From NCBI GenBank assembly GCA_030630935.1, contig DAOVMD010000014.1, positions 1 to 16,952 of the forward strand: a stretch of DNA of 16,952 bases, written 5' to 3'. This document shows, piece after piece, positions 14,317 to 16,952 of this stretch. A program made the position numbers and the translations under genes. The notes under the pieces were generated by a model that was not told the origin of the DNA, ran no database searches, and saw only the letters and a program-made list of their open reading frames with translations. The number at the start of each line of letters is the position of its first letter. The first letter of the stretch is position 1. The DNA comes from Candidatus Mcinerneyibacteriota bacterium. Its GTDB lineage: Bacteria; AUK180; JAQVHJ01.

Positions 14317-15291
14317 ATGGATACTTCAAAGATTTGGGATGTTGTTGTAGTTGGTGGTGGACCTGCAGGAATGACAGCTGCCATCTATACTCAGAGGAGT
14401 TTACTTGAAACCTTAATCGTTGAGCAATTAATGCCTGGCGGTAATGTTGCAATTACTAACAAGGTAGAGAATTACCCTGGATTTAATGAGATATCGGGAG
14501 GTGAACTTTCTAAGAGAATGGAAGACCAGGTGAAGAACCTGGGAGTTGAGTTTTTATCAGGTCAAGTTGAATCAATTTCACAAGATGAAGATTTAAAGTA
14601 TGTTACATTATCGGACGGTAGTTATCTCCAGACCAAATCAATTATTCTTTCTACCGGAGCCGGTTGGCGGAACCTTGGTGTTCCCGGTGAACGGAAATTT
14701 ACGGGTCGCGGAGTTTCATATTGTGGTACTTGTGATGGGCCATTTTTCAAAGATAAAGTAATAGCAGTCGTTGGTGGTGGAGATACAGCCCTTGATGAAT
14801 CGCTTTATCTTGAGCGTTTTGCATCAAAAATATTTCTCATTCATCGCCGCGACGCATTTCGCGGGGCAAAGATATTCCAGGATAGAGTCTTAAAAAATCC
14901 TAAAATTGAGGTTGTTTGGAATTCGGTTGTTACTGAGATTCAAGGTGATCAAATTGTAAATAATCTAAGGTTAAAAAACACGAAGACTGGTGAAGAGAAG
15001 GATTTACCGGTTGAAGGAGTTTTTATTTTTATAGGACAGGAACCGAACACTAAGTTTTTAAAGACTTTCTGTGACCTTGATAAATATGGTTATATAATCA
15101 CAGACCAGGAGATGCACACTCGAGTTGATGGAATTTTTGCGGCTGGAGATGTTCGAAAGAAAAATCTTTATCAAATTGCTACTGCAGTCGGAGATGGTGC
15201 AATTGCAGGGTATATGATAATAAAATATTTAGAAGAATTAAAATGTAAAGAGGAGGAAAAAAATGAGTGCAATGCAGATCAAAACAGCTGA
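14317..15291 (+). CDS. trxB: Thioredoxin reductase
   Basis: Low-molecular-weight flavoprotein that transfers electrons from NADPH through FAD and a cysteine pair to thioredoxin in the cytoplasm. The 324 residues show VGGGPAG (12-18) for FAD, the redox centre YCGTCDG with C136 and C139, the NADPH-fold motif GGGDTA (153-158), HRRDAFR (176-182), whose arginines normally bind the NADPH phosphate, and FAAGDVR near the C-terminus. It starts 4 bases after the lipoprotein gene. The C-terminal 15 residues (KCKEEEKNECNADQNS region) extend over the ribosome site and start of trxA and carry two extra cysteines. Function is near certain; the true partner is likely the adjacent TrxA. Confidence 0.95.
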   Translation: MDTSKIWDVVVVGGGPAGMTAAIYTQRSLLETLIVEQLMPGGNVAITNKVENYPGFNEISGGELSKRMEDQVKNLGVEFLSGQVESISQDEDLKYVTLSDGSYLQTKSIILSTGAGWRNLGVPGERKFTGRGVSYCGTCDGPFFKDKVIAVVGGGDTALDESLYLERFASKIFLIHRRDAFRGAKIFQDRVLKNPKIEVVWNSVVTEIQGDQIVNNLRLKNTKTGEEKDLPVEGVFIFIGQEPNTKFLKTFCDLDKYGYIITDQEMHTRVDGIFAAGDVRKKNLYQIATAVGDGAIAGYMIIKYLEELKCKEEEKNECNADQNS

Positions 15292-15583
15292 TTTTGAGTC
15301 AGAAGTTTTAAAGTCGGAAATCCCTGTTATTATCGATTTCTGGGCAGAATGGTGTATGCCATGTAAAATGATAGCTCCGATTCTCGATGAACTTTCCAAG
15401 GAATTTGAAGGTAAAATTAAGGTTGGGAAATTAAATGTTGACCAGGAACGTGAACTTGCTATAAAATATAATATAGTTAGTATTCCAACTATTCTCTTTT
15501 TTAAAAGCGGAGAAATTGTTGATACTCTAATTGGAGCAGTTCCAAAATCAAATATTAAATCTAAGATTGAAGATTTACTATAA
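15263..15583 (+). CDS. trxA: Thioredoxin
   Basis: A 106-residue thioredoxin that reduces protein disulfides and is itself reduced by TrxB. It has FWAEWCMPCKMIAP with W30, C31 and C34 and the cis-proline segment SIPT (P75), followed by ILFFKSGE. The active site is WCMPC instead of the usual WCGPC; a change at the second intervening position's neighbour tends to shift redox potential, so it may have altered partner choice. GGAGG at 15252-15256 is inside trxB and fixes the ATG, giving a 29-base overlap with the end of trxB. A second in-frame ATG at 15272 is less well placed. Last gene before the terminator. Confidence 0.95.
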   Translation: MSAMQIKTADFESEVLKSEIPVIIDFWAEWCMPCKMIAPILDELSKEFEGKIKVGKLNVDQERELAIKYNIVSIPTILFFKSGEIVDTLIGAVPKSNIKSKIEDLL

Positions 15584-15607
15584 TAAAACTTAGTCCCCTC
15601 CCCCTGA

Positions 15608-15646
15608 AGCTGTGTGGATTAGATTGTAATCCGCACAGCTTTTTTT
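15608..15646 (+). terminator. Intrinsic terminator of the arsR-trxA operon
   Basis: A 14-bp stem, AGCTGTGTGGATTA (15608-15621) with TAATCCGCACAGCT (15627-15640), contains one G-T pair and a five-base loop, and runs directly into a T tract (15640-15646). It lies 25 bases after the trxA stop. This is a textbook rho-independent terminator. Confidence 0.95.
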
Positions 15647-15785
15647 ATACTGCGTACCGTTATTTATAGTTATTATTTAGAATATTAAAGTTAAAATTAT
15701 CATAAAAAGATGCTACTTGAACATTTAGAATGTTAAAAAGAAATAAAATCAGAATCCATACGTACTTAAATTAAGTAAAAAATGA

Positions 15786-15814
15786 TTGATTTCTTTAAAA
15801 ATCTATGGTATTAT
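15786..15814 (+). promoter_or_regulatory. Promoter of the SurA/PpiC-type gene
   Basis: TTGATT (15786-15791), a 17-base spacer and TATTAT (15809-15814), with TG at 15806-15807. Transcription would begin near 15821, ten bases before the AGGAG ribosome site. The TTG of this -35 element is the most upstream possible start codon of the gene that follows, so that long start is almost surely wrong. Confidence 0.65.
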
Positions 15815-15842
15815 AACCCTTAATAAAAACAGGAGAAAAGTG

Positions 15843-16796
15843 ATGAAAAAGATAACTTTAATGTTAATACTATTAATGCTCTTTACAGTAATTACTTCTT
15901 CGGAAGTTGTTAATAAAATTGTTGCGAGAGTAGATGATGAGATAATTACTCAATATGAATTAGATGAGAACGTAAGTTTTTACCTTACCCAGGTAAGTCC
16001 GCAGGGACTTAATATTGATGAAATAAAGAAGGAAATTCTTGATTCTATGATAGAGGATATCCTAATAATGAAGGAAGCAGAGGCTCTTGAGCTTACAGAT
16101 AATATTGATGAGAGTTTATTGGGAATGAATGTTGACATGGCGATTGATAATATTAGAGCCCAATATAATTCAGAAGAAGAATTCCTGAGAGCTTTGAAAA
16201 TGGCAGGACTTACTCTTGGTAAATTAAGAGAGAATTATAGTAAGAAAATCAAGGAATCAGAATTGAGCAAAATTATAATTGAAAAGCAAGTTAAATCAAA
16301 GGTTAATATAGAAAAGGACGAGATGGAAAAATATTATGAAGAGAATAAGGAACGTTATCAAAAAGCAAAAGGTAAGGTTAAACTCTCACAAATAATGATA
16401 ACCGGCAGCAAGACCGGTGCATTTGGTATAGCAGAAAGTATCAGGAAGAGAATTGAAGGCGGTGCAGATTTTCATGAAATTGCCAAGTCAGAATCCGACG
16501 ATTCGTTTACAAAGCAAGACGGTGGTAAACTTGGAATATTAAATACGGATGATTTGAATAAAAAAATTACGAGTGAAATTGTAAAATTAAATCCAGGTCA
16601 GATAACAAGTGTTATTGATATTGGCGGGAACTATTATATATTCCTACTTGAGAAAAAGGATAAACCGGAAGAGATGTCTTTTGAAGAGGCCTTTGATTAT
16701 GTTAAAGCAGACCTGTATAGAATTAAGATACAGGAAGCGTATAAAGAATATATTGATGAATTAAAGAAGAAATCCTATATTAAGATTACATTATAA
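15843..16796 (+). CDS. SurA/PpiC-type periplasmic peptidyl-prolyl isomerase/chaperone
   Basis: A 317-residue exported folding factor. Residues 1-20 form a signal peptide (MKK, then a leucine-rich core ending near ITSS). Residues 21-150 match the SurA N-terminal chaperone region, beginning VVNKIVARVDDEIITQYEL. One parvulin-type rotamase domain (about 178-272) has KLSQIMI, ADFHEIAKSESDD, GGKLGIL and the PGQITSVI-GGNYYIFLLE end. SurA of E. coli has two parvulin domains; this one has one, like many relatives in other phyla. It probably helps outer-membrane proteins fold. AGGAG at 15831-15835 supports the ATG at 15843; the frame is open to a TTG at 15786, but that would put charged residues ahead of the signal peptide. 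Confidence 0.88.
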   Translation: MKKITLMLILLMLFTVITSSEVVNKIVARVDDEIITQYELDENVSFYLTQVSPQGLNIDEIKKEILDSMIEDILIMKEAEALELTDNIDESLLGMNVDMAIDNIRAQYNSEEEFLRALKMAGLTLGKLRENYSKKIKESELSKIIIEKQVKSKVNIEKDEMEKYYEENKERYQKAKGKVKLSQIMITGSKTGAFGIAESIRKRIEGGADFHEIAKSESDDSFTKQDGGKLGILNTDDLNKKITSEIVKLNPGQITSVIDIGGNYYIFLLEKKDKPEEMSFEEAFDYVKADLYRIKIQEAYKEYIDELKKKSYIKITL

Positions 16797-16952
16797 CCTT
16801 ATTTATGATTTATAATTGACCTTCCTGCAAAAACAAGGTATCAAAAAAGTGTTTTGATAGCGAGTTTAGGTAAAAAAACAAAATTTTGAAAATTTATTTT
16901 TAGGTTCAAGATTATTTTTCGTAAATTACTAAGATATTGATGATATTTCGTG
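16797..16952. other. AT-rich tail with a small hairpin
   Basis: No gene was recognised. A perfect 8-bp inverted repeat TATCAAAA/TTTTGATA (16839-16859, five-base loop) has no T tract after it and low GC, so it is at best a weak terminator for the preceding gene. Confidence 0.4.

Noticed and set aside
1-16952. tRNA, rRNA genes or CRISPR array
   Set aside because: No cloverleaf, rRNA core sequence, or regularly spaced identical repeats were seen on either strand.

Overview
This window is an AT-rich bacterial segment. All supported genes lie on the + strand, with good Shine-Dalgarno sites and sigma-70-type promoters. Gene content points to a strict anaerobe with flavin-based electron bifurcation chemistry (HdrA, MvhD, FrhB/FdhB-like proteins) and sulfur relay proteins. 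A lipoprotein and a SurA-like chaperone suggest an outer membrane (inference). The phylum cannot be fixed; the REP-like spacer repeats and gene mix recall uncultivated AT-rich anaerobes such as Cloacimonadota, Marinimicrobia or WOR-3, but that is a weak guess.

Layout. Bases 1-647 are a gene-free, repeat-rich spacer. A strong promoter at 648-676 then heads an apparent nine-gene operon (794-12112): mvhD, dsrE-like, tusA-like, mvhD, a short HdrA (QmoA-like), a second HdrA, two FrhB/FdhB-like iron-sulfur proteins, and a 1484-residue fusion. After its own promoter comes panC (12234-13088). A 429-base spacer holds a 40-bp perfect palindrome and the promoter/operator of an ArsR-type regulator. That regulator starts an overlapping operon: arsR, TlpA-like thioredoxin lipoprotein, trxB, trxA, closed by a clear intrinsic terminator (15608-15646). 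A SurA/PpiC-type chaperone with its own promoter follows, and the last 156 bases hold no supported gene.

How the genes may work together. The first operon looks like a cytoplasmic electron-transfer complex built on HdrA, but it has no HdrB or HdrC, no hydrogenase subunits and no catalytic formate dehydrogenase subunit. The two separate HdrA genes are complementary: the 420-residue one has the inserted ferredoxin but neither terminal domain, and the 554-residue one has both terminal domains but no inserted ferredoxin. The 1484-residue protein repeats the same pair, in the same order, as one chain, with a complete GltD/NfnB-like NAD(P)H:FAD oxidoreductase placed inside the ferredoxin of its first half. 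With DsrE- and TusA-like persulfide carriers between the two mvhD genes, the operon suggests a sulfur-linked bifurcating or confurcating complex joining NAD(H), ferredoxin and a thiol/persulfide substrate. The architecture is seen directly; the reaction is inference. The ArsR-thioredoxin operon may be a separate thiol-redox response system.
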